Part shown: positions 44,352-54,736 of the stretch, in pieces | Layout: each line of letters opens with the position of its first letter | Numbering within the stretch: position 1 is the first letter of the stretch | Assembly (NCBI GenBank): GCA_022823185.1 | Contig: JAJDXQ010000015.1 | Span: 159,645-223,644 of the forward strand | DNA: 64,000 bases | Origin: Caldilineaceae bacterium | GTDB taxonomy: Bacteria > Chloroflexota > Anaerolineae > Caldilineales > Caldilineaceae | Reading direction: 5' to 3' | Program-made: the position numbers and the translations under genes | Notes under the pieces: model-generated | Told to the model about the DNA's origin: nothing | The model's input: only the letters and a program-made list of their open reading frames with translations | Databases searched by the model: none

Positions 44352-44379
44352 ATTGTAGCGCGACGCGTCCGGTTTTCAA
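44352..44379 (-). promoter_or_regulatory. Promoter of the 44313-43601 gene pair
   Basis: On the minus strand TTGAAA (44374-44379) and TACAAT (44352-44357) are 16 bases apart, leaving a leader of about 30 bases before the tandem ATGs. Confidence 0.6.
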
Positions 44380-44682
44380 AGGGAATCCGAGCCCTGTTCT
44401 GGCGGCCCGACGCCCCATCTGAGTCCCCAGACAGTCATAGATCAAGTTTCAGTCTCCCGCCAAAGTCTTTCCCCCGACCAGAGCTCCACACAACCCAAAA
44501 CGCAAGACACATCCCCCGAAATTTGGAAATAAGCCATGCCTGTTCTATCATTCCCCCTAACCCCAAATAACCGCGTTCCGCCATCTATCCACCAAGCTCC
44601 GTTTGCCCGCTGAATGAAAGCCGTTCTTAAACGATCGGTTTCGCAAGAGCCCAACGTGGTCGCGATGCGTACAACAGAGTTT

Positions 44683-44713
44683 AGAATTCGTCGCTTTGTG
44701 TAGGGCGAATTCT
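44683..44713. promoter_or_regulatory. Inverted repeat upstream of the sugar importer operon
   Basis: AGAATTCG (44683-44690) and CGAATTCT (44706-44713) are separated by 15 bases, about 110 bases before the binding-protein gene. It could be an operator or an mRNA hairpin. The rest of the spacer 44380-44826 shows no gene, and I could not find a convincing promoter in it. Confidence 0.4.
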
Positions 44714-44826
44714 GAGGCACGCGCCGCCCCCCTGAATTGACCATGGGTTCCCGTCCCTGAACGTAGACCTGGGGCATGAAAAGCCGCCCCAAACTGTCAA
44801 TATAACCGCCTCAAAGGAGACAGATT

Positions 44827-46173
44827 ATGTCCAAACTTCAGACCCCTTCCCACCCAAACATGAGCCGCCGCGACATGTTGCGCATCGCCGGCATTGGCAC
44901 AGCCGGCGCCGCGCTTGCCGCCTGCGCAGCGCCCGCGGCCTCGACCGACGCCGGCGCAGACTCCGAACCGGCCAAGGAGCCGGTCTCCGTCATCGCCACC
45001 ACCTCCATGCCCGTCAACACCTTCGACAACGCCCTGGATCGGTCAATGGAGAGGATCCCCGGCATCGAAATGGAAGTGAATGCCAATGGCTGGGGCGAAG
45101 GCGGCTGGGATGGTTACTCAGACACGCTCCTCACCCGCATCGCCGGCGGCGAACAGATCGACGTCATCATGATCGCCATCGAAGGCCTCCGCCTTCTCAC
45201 GGCCAAGAACGTTCTCGTCGCCCTGGACGACTTCCTCGCCGGAGACGCCCCCGCCAACGAAATCCTGCAGAACGACGTCCACGTCACCCTGCGTGAAATG
45301 TTGCAGGTCGACGGCAAACAGTACGAGTACCCCTTCTCCTGGAACAACATGGTCATGTACTACAACACCGCCATATTCGAGGAAGAAGGTCTCGACCCGC
45401 CCTCAACCGACTGGAACTGGGACGACTTCCTCGAAACCTGCCTGGCCGTCGCCAACGTGACAGGCGGAGCCGACGACCGTTTCGCCTACTCCTTCTGGGG
45501 CGCCGGCATGTTCGGCATGGCTGCCTGGTACTTCAACAACGATGTCTCCCCCTTGTCTGACGACTGGTTGGATTCCAATCTGCTCGATCCCAAGGTCGCC
45601 GAAACCGTTCAGTTCATGGCCGACCTGATTCTGGAACACAAAGTCGCCCCCAGCCCCGAAGGGTGGGATGAATGGGCCCAGTTCCACGCCGGCAACCTCG
45701 TCATGCGCACCTGCGGCCGCTGGTGCATCGGCGGGTCGCTCGAGGCCGAATTCGAGACCTACGACATCCAATATCAACCGCACCAGGCCGGCCCGCTCAA
45801 GACTGTGGCCGGGACCGACGGTTGGGGCGTCTCCACTTCCAGTGAGAATCCGCACGAGGCCTGGGAAGTCGTCAAGCTGCTCTCCGACACCGATACTTCG
45901 ATCGACATGGTGCAGTTGGGCGGCAACATCCCCGCCCTGCGCTCCGTCGCCGAGATGCCTGTGTTCTCCGAGTACGGCCCGCCCAATACGGCGCTCTTCT
46001 ATGAATCGCTCGACTTCGCCGCAACCGTGCCGTCACCCACCAACTTCAATATCGTCGAACCAATCCTCAACCGGAACTACGCCACGATCTGGAACGGCGA
46101 ACGCTCCGTTGAAGAGGCCCTTCAGGCCGCCCACGACGAGCTGCAGCCCGAAATGGACAAGCTGAAGGCATAA
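44827..46173 (+). CDS. Sugar ABC transporter substrate-binding lipoprotein (Tat-exported)
   Basis: 448 residues, family 1 extracellular solute-binding protein. The N-terminus MSRRDMLRIAGIGTAGAAL has twin arginines (14-15) and ends in a lipobox-like AAC (Cys33), so it is probably a Tat lipoprotein. The mature part shows the usual features: ITRIAGGEQIDVIMIAIEGL, then YEYPFSWNNMVMYYNTAIFE and VVKLLSDTD. These proteins bind oligosaccharides or glycosides for MalFG-type importers. AAAGGAGA precedes the ATG. It is the first gene of an operon with two permeases and a DUF624-like protein; no ATPase gene is present, so a shared MsmX/UgpC-type ATPase elsewhere is expected. Confidence 0.92.
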   Translation: MSKLQTPSHPNMSRRDMLRIAGIGTAGAALAACAAPAASTDAGADSEPAKEPVSVIATTSMPVNTFDNALDRSMERIPGIEMEVNANGWGEGGWDGYSDTLLTRIAGGEQIDVIMIAIEGLRLLTAKNVLVALDDFLAGDAPANEILQNDVHVTLREMLQVDGKQYEYPFSWNNMVMYYNTAIFEEEGLDPPSTDWNWDDFLETCLAVANVTGGADDRFAYSFWGAGMFGMAAWYFNNDVSPLSDDWLDSNLLDPKVAETVQFMADLILEHKVAPSPEGWDEWAQFHAGNLVMRTCGRWCIGGSLEAEFETYDIQYQPHQAGPLKTVAGTDGWGVSTSSENPHEAWEVVKLLSDTDTSIDMVQLGGNIPALRSVAEMPVFSEYGPPNTALFYESLDFAATVPSPTNFNIVEPILNRNYATIWNGERSVEEALQAAHDELQPEMDKLKA

Positions 46174-46272
46174 GTAGCGCACACAAAAAGCAGGTTGCCT
46201 GGCGGCCTCTGGCCCATCGCCATTCGACCGGCAGGCAACCTGCCATTCTGGCAATTCCAAATAGGACACGCA

Positions 46273-47214
46273 ATGACGTCTACAGCGCTGTCTGAAGACA
46301 GAGTAGACCGGCAAGCCAAACACCAACGAAGCCAAGCCCTGGCGCGGCGGGAAGCCTTGGCGGGCTATCTGTTCGCCACGCCTGCCCTCCTCGGCCTCCT
46401 CGTTTTCACCGCCCTGCCCATCGTCGCGTCTCTCATCCTTATCTTCCTGCACTACGACCTGCTGACACCGCCAAAGTGGGCCGGCGCCGAAAACATAACC
46501 CGGCTTGCCACCGATTCCAGAATGTTCAAGATCTACTGGAACTCGCTGCGCCTTACAATCGGCGCCACACTCCTCAACAACGTTCTCGGCCTTCTCCTGG
46601 CCGTCGGTCTCAATCGCGCCATGCCATGGGGCCTGCGTTACGTCCTGCGCACCTCCATCTTTTTCCCGGTCATGACCACCACCGCCTCCCTTGCCGTCGT
46701 CTGGCGCTTCCTCCTCACGCAGGACAGAGGCGTTGTCAATTTCCTCATCGGCCAGATCGGGCTCGACCCCGTGCCCTGGCTCAGCAGCTCCACCTGGGCC
46801 CTGGTCTCAGCCATGATCTACGACGTTTGGAAGAGTTGCGGCTACCTCATGGTCATCTATCTCGCCGGCCTCCAGGGCATTCCCGCCGTCTATTACGAAG
46901 CCGCCCGCATCGACGGTGCCGGCTTCTGGCAACAGTTCCGCAACGTCACGCTTCCCCTCATCTCGCCCACCGCCTTCTTTGCCATCGTTATCTCTCTCAT
47001 CGGCGCATTCCAAATCTTCGACAATGTGTGGGTGCTCACTGAAGGCGGCCCGGGGGACGCCTCCCGCGTCATTGCCATGTATATCTACGAGAAGGCATTC
47101 CGCGGCTTTGAAATGGGCTACGCCTCTGCCGTCTCCTTCACCCTGTTTATCATTCTGATCACGCTCACGCTGCTGCAGTTCCTCGGCGCGCGCCGCTGGG
47201 TTCACTATGAATAG
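46273..47214 (+). CDS. Sugar ABC permease, MalF/UgpA type
   Basis: 313 residues from the ATG at 46273, preceded by AGGA; an upstream ATG at 46195 would add 26 residues that are not conserved in type. Six helices: the first near 35-60 (YLFATPALLGLLVFTALPIV). The EAA motif is YEAARIDGAGFWQQFRNVTLP, followed by the last two helices. The gene pairs with the MalG-type permease downstream. Confidence 0.93.
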   Translation: MTSTALSEDRVDRQAKHQRSQALARREALAGYLFATPALLGLLVFTALPIVASLILIFLHYDLLTPPKWAGAENITRLATDSRMFKIYWNSLRLTIGATLLNNVLGLLLAVGLNRAMPWGLRYVLRTSIFFPVMTTTASLAVVWRFLLTQDRGVVNFLIGQIGLDPVPWLSSSTWALVSAMIYDVWKSCGYLMVIYLAGLQGIPAVYYEAARIDGAGFWQQFRNVTLPLISPTAFFAIVISLIGAFQIFDNVWVLTEGGPGDASRVIAMYIYEKAFRGFEMGYASAVSFTLFIILITLTLLQFLGARRWVHYE

Positions 47215-47271
47215 AGGGGCGCCCTGCTCAAAGCCGCCTCGTCAGACGTCGACCGTCAAAAGACAAAGCTG

Positions 47272-48165
47272 ATGGCAACCACTACCAGAACCGCGTCCAA
47301 GCCTGTTTCACTTCCCAGAACATATAGAATGTCTGTCTGGCTTCAACTGGGCGAAGCTCTCCTGTGGATCCTGCTGATAGGCATTGCGGTCATCGAAATC
47401 GCGCCCATCAGCTGGATGTTCTCGACCTCATTGCGCGACCCGAAAAACTCCTTCGATCTCCCCCCCGATTTCTGGCCCACAGCGTTACACTGGCAGAACT
47501 ATGTCGCCGTCATCAACTCTCCTGACATCGAGTTCATGCTCTTTTTCTGGAACAGCCTCAAGATCGCACTCATCGTCACCGGCGCGCAACTGCTCACCTG
47601 CTCAATGGCCGGATACGCCTTCGGCCGCCTGCGTTTTTTCGGTCGCGATATCCTCTTCGGACTGTTCCTCGCCTCGCTCATGGTCCCCGCCACTGTCACC
47701 CTGATTCCCTCATTCATCATCATCCGCTCCCTCGACCTCATGAACACGCACTGGGCGCTCATCCTCCCCAGCGTTACCAGCGCATTCGGCGTCTTCCTGC
47801 TCCGCCAGCACTTCAAATCCCTGCCCGAGGAGCTCCTCGACGCCGCCAAAATCGACGGCGCCGGTTACTTCCGCATCTACTGGCAGATCCTGCTCCCCTT
47901 GACCGGCCCCGCCCTTTCCGCCCTCGGCATCTTCACCTTCCTCGCCTCCTGGAATAACTTCGTCGGGCCGCTGCTCTTCCTGCGCGACTGGGATAAATTC
48001 ACCTTCCCAATCGCCATCGCCACCATCCGCGGCTACATGGGCTCCGGCAACCAGTCCGAAGTACTCGCCGGCATCATGATCTCCATCTTTCCCCTGCTCG
48101 TCTTCTTTCTTTTGGCCCAGCGATGGATCGTCCAGGGCGCGGCGATTACCGGTATGAAAGGATGA
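47272..48165 (+). CDS. Sugar ABC permease, MalG/UgpE type
   Basis: 297 residues. Six helices, the first near 25-45 (LWILLIGIAVIEIAPISWMF). The EAA motif is LLDAAKIDGAGYFRIYWQILL, and the C-terminus LLAQRWIVQGAAITGMKG is nearly invariant in this family. Its stop overlaps the start of the next gene (ATGA), so a third membrane component is made with it. Confidence 0.94.
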   Translation: MATTTRTASKPVSLPRTYRMSVWLQLGEALLWILLIGIAVIEIAPISWMFSTSLRDPKNSFDLPPDFWPTALHWQNYVAVINSPDIEFMLFFWNSLKIALIVTGAQLLTCSMAGYAFGRLRFFGRDILFGLFLASLMVPATVTLIPSFIIIRSLDLMNTHWALILPSVTSAFGVFLLRQHFKSLPEELLDAAKIDGAGYFRIYWQILLPLTGPALSALGIFTFLASWNNFVGPLLFLRDWDKFTFPIAIATIRGYMGSGNQSEVLAGIMISIFPLLVFFLLAQRWIVQGAAITGMKG

Positions 48166-48839
48166 CCAGTCAGCAGGGCATCACCGGCGGCACATACGTG
48201 GTACAGGTTGTCCAAACACTTTGGGAAAACCTGCCCCAACTGCTCTGGGCAGCGCTGCTATTCAATCTTGCCAGTCTGCCCGCCGCCTTCCTCTTCACCA
48301 CCGGTCTCTTCATCCCATCCCTGTTCGCGGCCGCCCTCACCATCGGACCCGCATGGGCCGCCCTGCTGGCCTTCGATATGCGTCTCATGCAAGGTGTAGT
48401 GCCCCGTCACCACGCAATCTTCAAAGACTTCCGCCGTGTCTGGCCGCGCAGCGTCCTCTTGAGCCTTCTGACTGCCTTTCCGCTGTTCGCTCTCATCACG
48501 ACTCTGCCGGCCCTCCAAACTGAACCCGTTGCCCCCATCGTATGGCTCGGCCTCGGAGCCGACCTCCTCGGCTGCGCTGTTATGGCAACACTGTCGCTCT
48601 ATGCCTTTCCCAATCTCGTCCAACAACCCGATAGTGGCGTCCGCGCCCATATACGCGACGCCCTGATCCTGGCCAGCCGCAATCCCGCCAACAGCCTGGG
48701 TATCCTGGCCATCGGCATTCTCTTCGCCTTCAGCGTCGTCTACATCAGCCTGGGCCTGATCCTCCTCCTACCAGCAATCTACAGCCTCTTCATCGCCGCA
48801 AACTACCAACTCGTCCTCCAACAAGAGGAGGCAGCATAA
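48162..48839 (+). CDS. DUF624/YesL-like membrane protein
   Basis: 225 residues from an ATG that overlaps the permease stop. Five to six hydrophobic segments are visible (about 23-55, 57-75, 103-120, 135-165, 180-215), joined by short loops; LTIGPAWAALLAFDMRLMQG resembles the conserved region of YesL/DUF624 proteins. Members of that family sit in sugar importer operons of Firmicutes and Chloroflexota with unknown function, perhaps as accessory or sensor components. Similarity is judged by pattern only. Confidence 0.7.
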   Translation: MTSQQGITGGTYVVQVVQTLWENLPQLLWAALLFNLASLPAAFLFTTGLFIPSLFAAALTIGPAWAALLAFDMRLMQGVVPRHHAIFKDFRRVWPRSVLLSLLTAFPLFALITTLPALQTEPVAPIVWLGLGADLLGCAVMATLSLYAFPNLVQQPDSGVRAHIRDALILASRNPANSLGILAIGILFAFSVVYISLGLILLLPAIYSLFIAANYQLVLQQEEAA

Positions 48840-48950
48840 CCCTGTCCCGCTTTCGAACGCTGTTTCAGTCAGTCTTCAACTGCCATCATCACATTGCCAG
48901 CAGCCAGGGCAAAACGGCCAACACCCAACCATCTCAAAACCGCAGACTAC

Positions 48951-49007
48951 TGACCACTCATCACTGACCACTGACCACTGACCACTGCCATTCTGACCAC
49001 TGCAGTC
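48951..49007 (+). repeat. Heptad array, seven units with one interruption
   Basis: TGACCAC, TCATCAC, three TGACCAC, a TGCCATTC interruption, TGACCAC, then TGCAGTC. It ends 11 bases before the GH116 start codon and contains only a short space for the RBS (CGGAGA). Confidence 0.85.
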
Positions 49008-49018
49008 CGGAGATTCAA

Positions 49019-51646
49019 ATGGAGCGCTTCGTCTACAAGAACGAAAAAACCAACCAGATCAGCTTCCCACTCGGCGGAATCGGTACCGGTTGCATCGGGC
49101 TCGCCGGCAATGGACGCCTCATCGACTGGGAGATCTTCAACCGCCCCAACAAGGGCGGCGTCAACGGCTTCTCCCACTTCGCCATCCGCGTCGAAGATAA
49201 CGGCGAAGTAGCCGACGCCCGCATCCTCCACGGCAACCTGCACGCGCCCTTCCAGGGCGACCTCCTCGCGCCCCAGTTCAGCACCTTCGGCTGGGGGCCC
49301 CGCCGCGAATACCTGACCGGGCTGCCCCACTTCGAAAGCGTCGACTTTCGCGGCGAATTCCCCATCGCCGAGCTCACGTATCGCGATGACACCTTCCCCG
49401 GACAGGTCCAGCTGACCGCTTTCAACCCCTTCATCCCCACCAACGAGGACGACTCCGGTATCCCCGCCGCCTTTTTCGAATTCAGCGTCACCAACACCAG
49501 CGCCGCCGATCACACCTACACCATCGTCGGCGTTCTCACCAATCCCCTGCCCGCCGTAAACCTGAACGCAATCGAGGAGCGCGCCTGGGGCCATGCCCTC
49601 CACCTCTCCTCCGACAGCCTCCAGCCCGAAGACACGGCCTATGGCGACCTGACCCTCGCCACTGACGCCGGGCTCGCCGGCGATGTTGACGTCAGCTGGC
49701 AGCAGAACTGGTTCCGCGGCGCCTGGTTCGACAACCTCGAAGTCTACTGGAAAGACCTCAATACACCGGGTCCCTTCGAAAACCGCCTCTACGACACGCC
49801 TGAAGAGAGGGGCGCCGGCGCCCAGTTTACCCAGCAGGACACCGGCCTGCTCGCCGTACACCTGCCCGTCGCCGCCGGCGAAACACGCCGCGTCCGCTTT
49901 CTCATCAGCTGGAGCTTCCCCACCTGCGAAAACTATTGGAAGAAAGAACAGGCCGACGCAGGGAACTGGAAAAACTACTACGCCACCCTCTGGAACGATT
50001 CCAGGGCCAGCGCCCGGTACGCTATCGAGAACTGGCCGCGCCTCTACGACGAAACAAAACGCTTCAAAGAAGCGCTCTTCGCCTCAACCATCCCCCACAC
50101 AGCCCTCGACGCCGTCTCCGCCAACATCTCCATCCTCAAATCCCCCACCGTGCTGCGCCTGGAAGACGGGACCTTCTACGGCTGGGAAGGCCTGCACCCC
50201 GACGAAGGCTGCTGCGAGGGCAGCTGCACCCACGTCTGGAACTATCAGCAAGCCCTCCCCTTCCTCTTTCCCCACCTGGAGCGCACCATGCGCACCGCCG
50301 ACTACAAGTACAACCTGCTCGAAAACGGCGCCATGCCCTTCCGTATTCAGCTCCCTCTCGGCTCCGAGCCCTGGCCCTTCCGCCCATGCTGCGACGGCCA
50401 GTTCGGCGGCGTCATGAAAACCTATCGCGACTGGAAGATCAGCGGCGATCACGCCTGGCTGCGCTCCGTCTGGCCCGGCGTGCAGAAGTCCCTCGAATAC
50501 GCCTGGAGCCCCGAAAACATCGACCGCTGGGATCCCGAAAAGTCCGGCGTGCTCACCGGCCGCCAGCACCATACGCTCGATATGGAGCTCTTCGGCCCCA
50601 ACTCCTGGCTGACAGGCTTCTACCTCGGCGCCCTCAAAGCAGCCTCCGAAATGGCCGAAGCCATAGGGGACGTGGCAAGCGCCTCCGAATACCATGCCAT
50701 CTTTGAACGCGGCAAGGCCTGGGTCGATGCCAATCTCTTCAATGGCGAATACTACGTTCAGAAAGTCGACCTTGGTGATCGCGAACTCGTCGAATCCTAC
50801 GGCCCCCAGGAGGACGCCCTCAAAGGCGGCTCCGCCCTAGACGCCTACTGGAACCCCGAGCACAACGAGATAAAGTACCAGATCGGAGAAGGCAGCAGCA
50901 TCGACCAGGTTCTCGCCCAGTGGCACGCCTCCCTCTACGGCCTCGGCGACCTCCACGACCCCGATCAGGTCAAACATGCTTGCGCCGCCATCTACAAGCA
51001 CAACTTCGTCCCTGAAATGAGCCAGGCCTACAACCCCTGCCGCATCTACGCCCTCAACGACGAAGGCGGCCTCGTCATCTGCGCCTGGCCCGAGGATGTC
51101 CACAAGCCCCTCATCCCTGCCCCCTACTCACAGGAGACGATGAACGGCTTCGAATACGCCGCCGCCTGCCACATGATCATGGTCGGGCTCGTCGACGAAG
51201 GCATGCACTGCATCGACGCCATCCGCCACCGTTACGACGGTGAACGCCGCAACCCCTGGAACGAATTCGAATGCGGCAACAACTACGCCCGCAGCATGGC
51301 ATCCTACGCCCTCCTCAACGCCTTCTCCGGCTTCCAGTTCGACATGGTCAACGGCGCCATCGGCTTCCAGCCAGTCCAAACCGGCAAGGGAGATTTCAGC
51401 TGCTTCTGGTCCCTCGACTCCGGTTGGGGCCAGTTCCAATCGGCACAGGACCATTCCTCCCTGAAGGTCCTCTACGGCGACCTCCGCCTCCAGCGCATCA
51501 ACCTGCCCGCCCTCGCCGATACGCAAGTAGCCCGCGTCACCCTCGACGGCGAACCCGTCCCCTTCAGCAAACAGGAAGGCGCCATCACCCTGCAATCAAG
51601 AACGCAAGTTCAGACAGGACAGACACTCGAATTCCTGCACCAATAA
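49019..51646 (+). CDS. GH116 family glycosidase (GBA2-type glucosylceramidase/beta-glucosidase)
   Basis: 875 residues. The N-terminal beta-sandwich begins with [19 protein letters not shown], the hallmark of the GBA2 N-terminal domain, and continues to about residue 330 ([15 protein letters not shown]). The catalytic (alpha/alpha)6 domain follows: [20 protein letters not shown], then [14 protein letters not shown], where the Glu near 523 aligns with the GH116 nucleophile region, and later [18 protein letters not shown]. No signal peptide, so it is probably intracellular, acting on glucosides brought in by the importer encoded just upstream. The substrate could be a glucosyl or xylosyl conjugate. 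Confidence 0.9.
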   Translation: MERFVYKNEKTNQISFPLGGIGTGCIGLAGNGRLIDWEIFNRPNKGGVNGFSHFAIRVEDNGEVADARILHGNLHAPFQGDLLAPQFSTFGWGPRREYLTGLPHFESVDFRGEFPIAELTYRDDTFPGQVQLTAFNPFIPTNEDDSGIPAAFFEFSVTNTSAADHTYTIVGVLTNPLPAVNLNAIEERAWGHALHLSSDSLQPEDTAYGDLTLATDAGLAGDVDVSWQQNWFRGAWFDNLEVYWKDLNTPGPFENRLYDTPEERGAGAQFTQQDTGLLAVHLPVAAGETRRVRFLISWSFPTCENYWKKEQADAGNWKNYYATLWNDSRASARYAIENWPRLYDETKRFKEALFASTIPHTALDAVSANISILKSPTVLRLEDGTFYGWEGLHPDEGCCEGSCTHVWNYQQALPFLFPHLERTMRTADYKYNLLENGAMPFRIQLPLGSEPWPFRPCCDGQFGGVMKTYRDWKISGDHAWLRSVWPGVQKSLEYAWSPENIDRWDPEKSGVLTGRQHHTLDMELFGPNSWLTGFYLGALKAASEMAEAIGDVASASEYHAIFERGKAWVDANLFNGEYYVQKVDLGDRELVESYGPQEDALKGGSALDAYWNPEHNEIKYQIGEGSSIDQVLAQWHASLYGLGDLHDPDQVKHACAAIYKHNFVPEMSQAYNPCRIYALNDEGGLVICAWPEDVHKPLIPAPYSQETMNGFEYAAACHMIMVGLVDEGMHCIDAIRHRYDGERRNPWNEFECGNNYARSMASYALLNAFSGFQFDMVNGAIGFQPVQTGKGDFSCFWSLDSGWGQFQSAQDHSSLKVLYGDLRLQRINLPALADTQVARVTLDGEPVPFSKQEGAITLQSRTQVQTGQTLEFLHQ

Positions 51647-51680
51647 GCCCCCAATCCCCTCCCAACCCTGCCAAATAAAC

Positions 51681-51708
51681 CGGCGCCGAGCCCCCAAGCT
51701 CGGCGCCG
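51681..51708. terminator. Hairpin after the GH116 gene
   Basis: CGGCGCCGAGC (51681-51691) pairs perfectly with GCTCGGCGCCG (51698-51708). It lies 34 bases after the stop. There is no T tract on the plus strand, so it may work as a stability element or a factor-dependent terminator. On the minus strand GTTTATTT follows. Confidence 0.6.
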
Positions 51709-51737
51709 CCCCAAAGCAGGCAGGCAAAGATGCCCTC

Positions 51738-51858
51738 CACCCCTCAACGCGGACCAAAAGGGTATTCTCCGTGGACAAAAAGGTGTTCTTCGCGCTCTTT
51801 CGCGCCCCTACGCGGATCACAAAAGCGAATTCCTCCGCGCCTCTTCGTGGACTGTCCA
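51738..51858 (+). repeat. Diverged repeats of the CTNCGTGGATCAAAA type
   Basis: Short units such as CAACGCGGACCAAAAG, CTCCGTGGACAAAA, CTACGCGGATCACAAAA and CTCTTCGTGGA recur in tandem. Related units appear at 63365-63570. The spacer 51647-52021 has no gene. Confidence 0.65.
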
Positions 51859-52021
51859 GCCCTCTCACCCAGAAATTCTCAACCTCTACCAGCCCAGACA
51901 AGCCCTGGTAGAAGGTTCCCGCCTCTTCCGTATATAATTCCCTCAACGCAACGGAAGCGGATTTCTCTCAGCAGTTCCCTGCGCCGCGCCGCGCAAACCA
52001 GTCACGCCGGAGGCCAAAACC

Positions 52022-53422
52022 ATGCAGCCAGATCAAAACAGAGCCCCAGGAATGCTCACAATAGATCAACTGCGCGCAGCCGTCGAAGACGGCTCAATCG
52101 ACACCGTCATCCTCGCCTTCCCCGACCCCTACGGAAAACTCATGGGCAAGCGCCTCGACGCCTCCTACTTCCTCACCGACGTCGCCCGCGGCGCCCACGC
52201 CTGCGACTACCTCTTCACCATCGACATGGAAATGGAGCCTGTCCCCGGATACCAGTTCTCCAACTGGGAATCAGGCTACGGCGACGTCCACCTGGCCCCC
52301 GACCTCCCAACCCTTCGCCGCCTCTCCTGGCTCGACCGCACCGCCCTCGTACTCTGCGATGCCCAGCTCGACCCCAGTCATGAACCAGTAACTGTCGCCC
52401 CCCGTTCCATCCTGCGCAAACAGCTCGAACGCCTGCGCGCCCATGGATTCGAAGCCATGGCCGGATCCGAGCTCGAGTACTTTCTCTATCGCACTTCCTA
52501 CCTCGACGCCGCCCGCAACGATTACCGTAACCTGGCCGAAGTCGGATGGTACCGCGAAGACTACACCCTCCTGCAGATGTCCAGGACCGAAGACCTCAAC
52601 GGCGCATTCCGCCGCCGGCTCGCTGCATCCGGCGTCCCCGTCGAGTCCACCAAGGGCGAGTTCGGCAAAAATCAGCACGAGCTCAACATCCGCTTCGCGC
52701 CAATCCTCGAAATGGCCGACCGCCATCTCCTCCTCAAGCAGGCGGTGAAGGAAATCTCAGACCAGCTCGGCTGCAGCGCCACCTTCATGGCCAAGCCCTA
52801 CGCGGGGGAGGCCGGCTCCAGCGCCCATCTCCACGTAAGCCTCTGGACCACCGTCGAAGGAGACCTGACCAACGCCTTCCCCGGCAACGCAAACCTTTCC
52901 GGCATCGCCTGCTCCGACACCTTCCGCTGGTTCCTCGGCGGCTGGATGTCCTACGTGCCCGAGCTCATGGTCTGCTACGCCCCAACCGTCAACGCATACA
53001 AACGCTTCGAGGCCGGCAGCTGGGCCCCAACCGCGCTCGCCTGGTCGCCCGACAACCGCACCGCCGGCTTTCGCGTCGTCGGCGCAGGCCCCAGGCTGCG
53101 CATCGAATGCCGCATCCCCGGCGCGGACATCAACCCCTACCTCGCCTATGCAGCCGTCATCGCCTCCGGCCTCGCCGGCATCGACCAGCGGATCGAGCCC
53201 CCGCCCGCGCACATCGGCGACGTCTACGCGGCCGCCGACATCCAGCCGCTGCCCGCCACCCTCGAAGAAGCCGTCAGCAACTTCTCAACCAGCGGCCTCG
53301 CCCGCGCCGCGTTCGGCGCCGACGTCGTCGAACATTACTCCCACTTCTACGCCACCGAAGCTCAAGCCTTCCGCAACGCCGTCACCGACTGGGAACGCAC
53401 CCGTTACTTTGAGCGCATCTAG
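52022..53422 (+). CDS. Glutamine synthetase family protein
   Basis: 466 residues with GGAGG upstream of the ATG. The N-terminal beta-grasp (DTVILAFPDPYGKLMGKRL) and the catalytic domain are both present: SELEYFLYRTSY is the first metal/ATP Glu region, KGEFGKNQHELNIRF the second, and SSAHLHVSLW the His region. RIECRIPGADINPYLAYAAVI contains the conserved Arg. The adenylylation-site Tyr loop of GlnA-I is not recognisable. Such members are often gamma-glutamylpolyamine synthetases or other glutamylation ligases rather than nitrogen-assimilating GlnA. Neighbours (SDR, MFS) do not settle the substrate. Confidence 0.9.
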   Translation: MQPDQNRAPGMLTIDQLRAAVEDGSIDTVILAFPDPYGKLMGKRLDASYFLTDVARGAHACDYLFTIDMEMEPVPGYQFSNWESGYGDVHLAPDLPTLRRLSWLDRTALVLCDAQLDPSHEPVTVAPRSILRKQLERLRAHGFEAMAGSELEYFLYRTSYLDAARNDYRNLAEVGWYREDYTLLQMSRTEDLNGAFRRRLAASGVPVESTKGEFGKNQHELNIRFAPILEMADRHLLLKQAVKEISDQLGCSATFMAKPYAGEAGSSAHLHVSLWTTVEGDLTNAFPGNANLSGIACSDTFRWFLGGWMSYVPELMVCYAPTVNAYKRFEAGSWAPTALAWSPDNRTAGFRVVGAGPRLRIECRIPGADINPYLAYAAVIASGLAGIDQRIEPPPAHIGDVYAAADIQPLPATLEEAVSNFSTSGLARAAFGADVVEHYSHFYATEAQAFRNAVTDWERTRYFERI

Positions 53423-53607
53423 TCCACCCCGCCCCTCTCAATCAGCCCTGAATCCGGCGATCGCCCTCCCCTCCCCCCTGTCCGCGCTCAGCGCACTTTT
53501 GTGGGCGCCCGTGGCCGGTCCCGCCAACTCCTCCCTTCCTCCCTTAACCGCCCTCCCCGCATGTTTCCCGCAGGCCCTCCCCGGCCTATACGCGCCCCGT
53601 CACCCAC

Positions 53608-53635
53608 CGACCACTGACCACCAAACACTGCCGTA
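53608..53635 (+). repeat. Heptad array, three units
   Basis: CGACCAC, TGACCAC and CAAACAC, then TGCCGTA. It sits in the 386-base spacer after the glutamine synthetase-like gene, which holds no gene. A TATTAT near 53718 has no good -35 partner. Confidence 0.7.
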
Positions 53636-53808
53636 AAGCCGCCCCTATCCACACGAACGCGAAAACGCCAATAGCAGAGCCGATTCTTTGCCGACCTAAG
53701 CCATTTCCGGTTACAGTATTATCGACAAACAGCCGTTCAGCGGTAGAGCGAATGAGCCCGCCGCCCAATCGGCAACTTAGCGCCAGCGAACATCTGGAGG
53801 ACTTCACC

Positions 53809-54639
53809 ATGTACAACCTGTCAGGAAAGACTGCCTTCGTCACAGGAGCCGGGGGCGAACACGGCATCGGCCGCGGTATTGCGTTGCGCCTGGCCGCAGA
53901 CGGGGCCGACGTTGTCGTTACCGACCTCGTAGAGAAACCCTATCCCGAAGCCGACTGGGAAGGCCTGCCTGCCTTGCAGGCTGAAATCGAAGGCATGGGG
54001 CGCCGCTCTCTGGCCCTGACCTGTGACGTCACTGACGTCGCGTCCGTCGAGAGCGCCATGCAACAGGCAATCGACGCCCTCGGCCAAATCGATATCCTGG
54101 TCAACAACGCAGCGGCCCGCGGCGGCAGAGATCGCGTCCCCGTCGTCGACCTCGAAGAGGACGAGTGGGACCGTGTCATGTCCGTAAACCTCAAGGGCTC
54201 GTTCGTCTGCAGCCGCGCAGCCGCGCGCCACATGGTCGACCGCGGCGGCCGCGGTCGGATTATCAGCGTCTCCTCAGTCTTGGGCTTGCGCGGCATTGCC
54301 CGCTTTGCCGCCTATTGCTCATCCAAATTCGGCATCGTCGGCCTGACACAATCCCTCGCCCAGGAGCTGGCTGAATTCGGCATCACCGTCAACGCCATCT
54401 GCCCCAGCCTCACGCCCACCGAACGAGTTGGACATATGACCAACCTGTTTGACAACCCAGCCCTGCAAGTCAAGGACGCCACTGACGCCCTTCTGTCCGG
54501 CGCCGCGGGAAGCACGCCGATCGGCCGCCTTGCTCAGACCGACGACCTTGCCCACGCCGTCTCCTTCCTGGCCTCCGATGGAGCCGACTTTCTCACCGGC
54601 CTCTCGATTCCTGTCACTGGCGGTTCCTTCATGCGCTAG
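53809..54639 (+). CDS. SDR family oxidoreductase
   Basis: 276 residues from the ATG at 53809 with GGAGG nine bases upstream; the frame is open 19 codons further. TGAGGEHGIGRGIA is the cofactor loop with a two-residue insertion, NNAA is present, and the catalytic Ser and YxxxK are in SVLGLRGIARFAAYCSSK. The C-terminus ends LTGLSIPVTGGSFMR, typical of polyol/3-hydroxyacyl SDRs. It is on the same strand as the glutamine synthetase-like gene but separated by a long spacer, so it is probably transcribed separately. Confidence 0.9.
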   Translation: MYNLSGKTAFVTGAGGEHGIGRGIALRLAADGADVVVTDLVEKPYPEADWEGLPALQAEIEGMGRRSLALTCDVTDVASVESAMQQAIDALGQIDILVNNAAARGGRDRVPVVDLEEDEWDRVMSVNLKGSFVCSRAAARHMVDRGGRGRIISVSSVLGLRGIARFAAYCSSKFGIVGLTQSLAQELAEFGITVNAICPSLTPTERVGHMTNLFDNPALQVKDATDALLSGAAGSTPIGRLAQTDDLAHAVSFLASDGADFLTGLSIPVTGGSFMR

Positions 54640-54736
54640 ACCAATCCAAATTCAAGGCCGCGTGCTCTCCCAAGTCTGCGCACAGTGCCAAGTGTAGCCG
54701 CTCGTCTTAACAGACTGGCCCGAGTAAGGAGCCACT

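Noticed and set aside
44442..44792. Minus-strand 116-codon frame in the spacer before the sugar importer
   Set aside because: No recognisable family and no RBS, and it lies opposite the likely leader of the plus-strand operon.
53718..53723. TATTAT as -10 box for the SDR gene at 53809
   Set aside because: No acceptable -35 hexamer 15-19 bases upstream.
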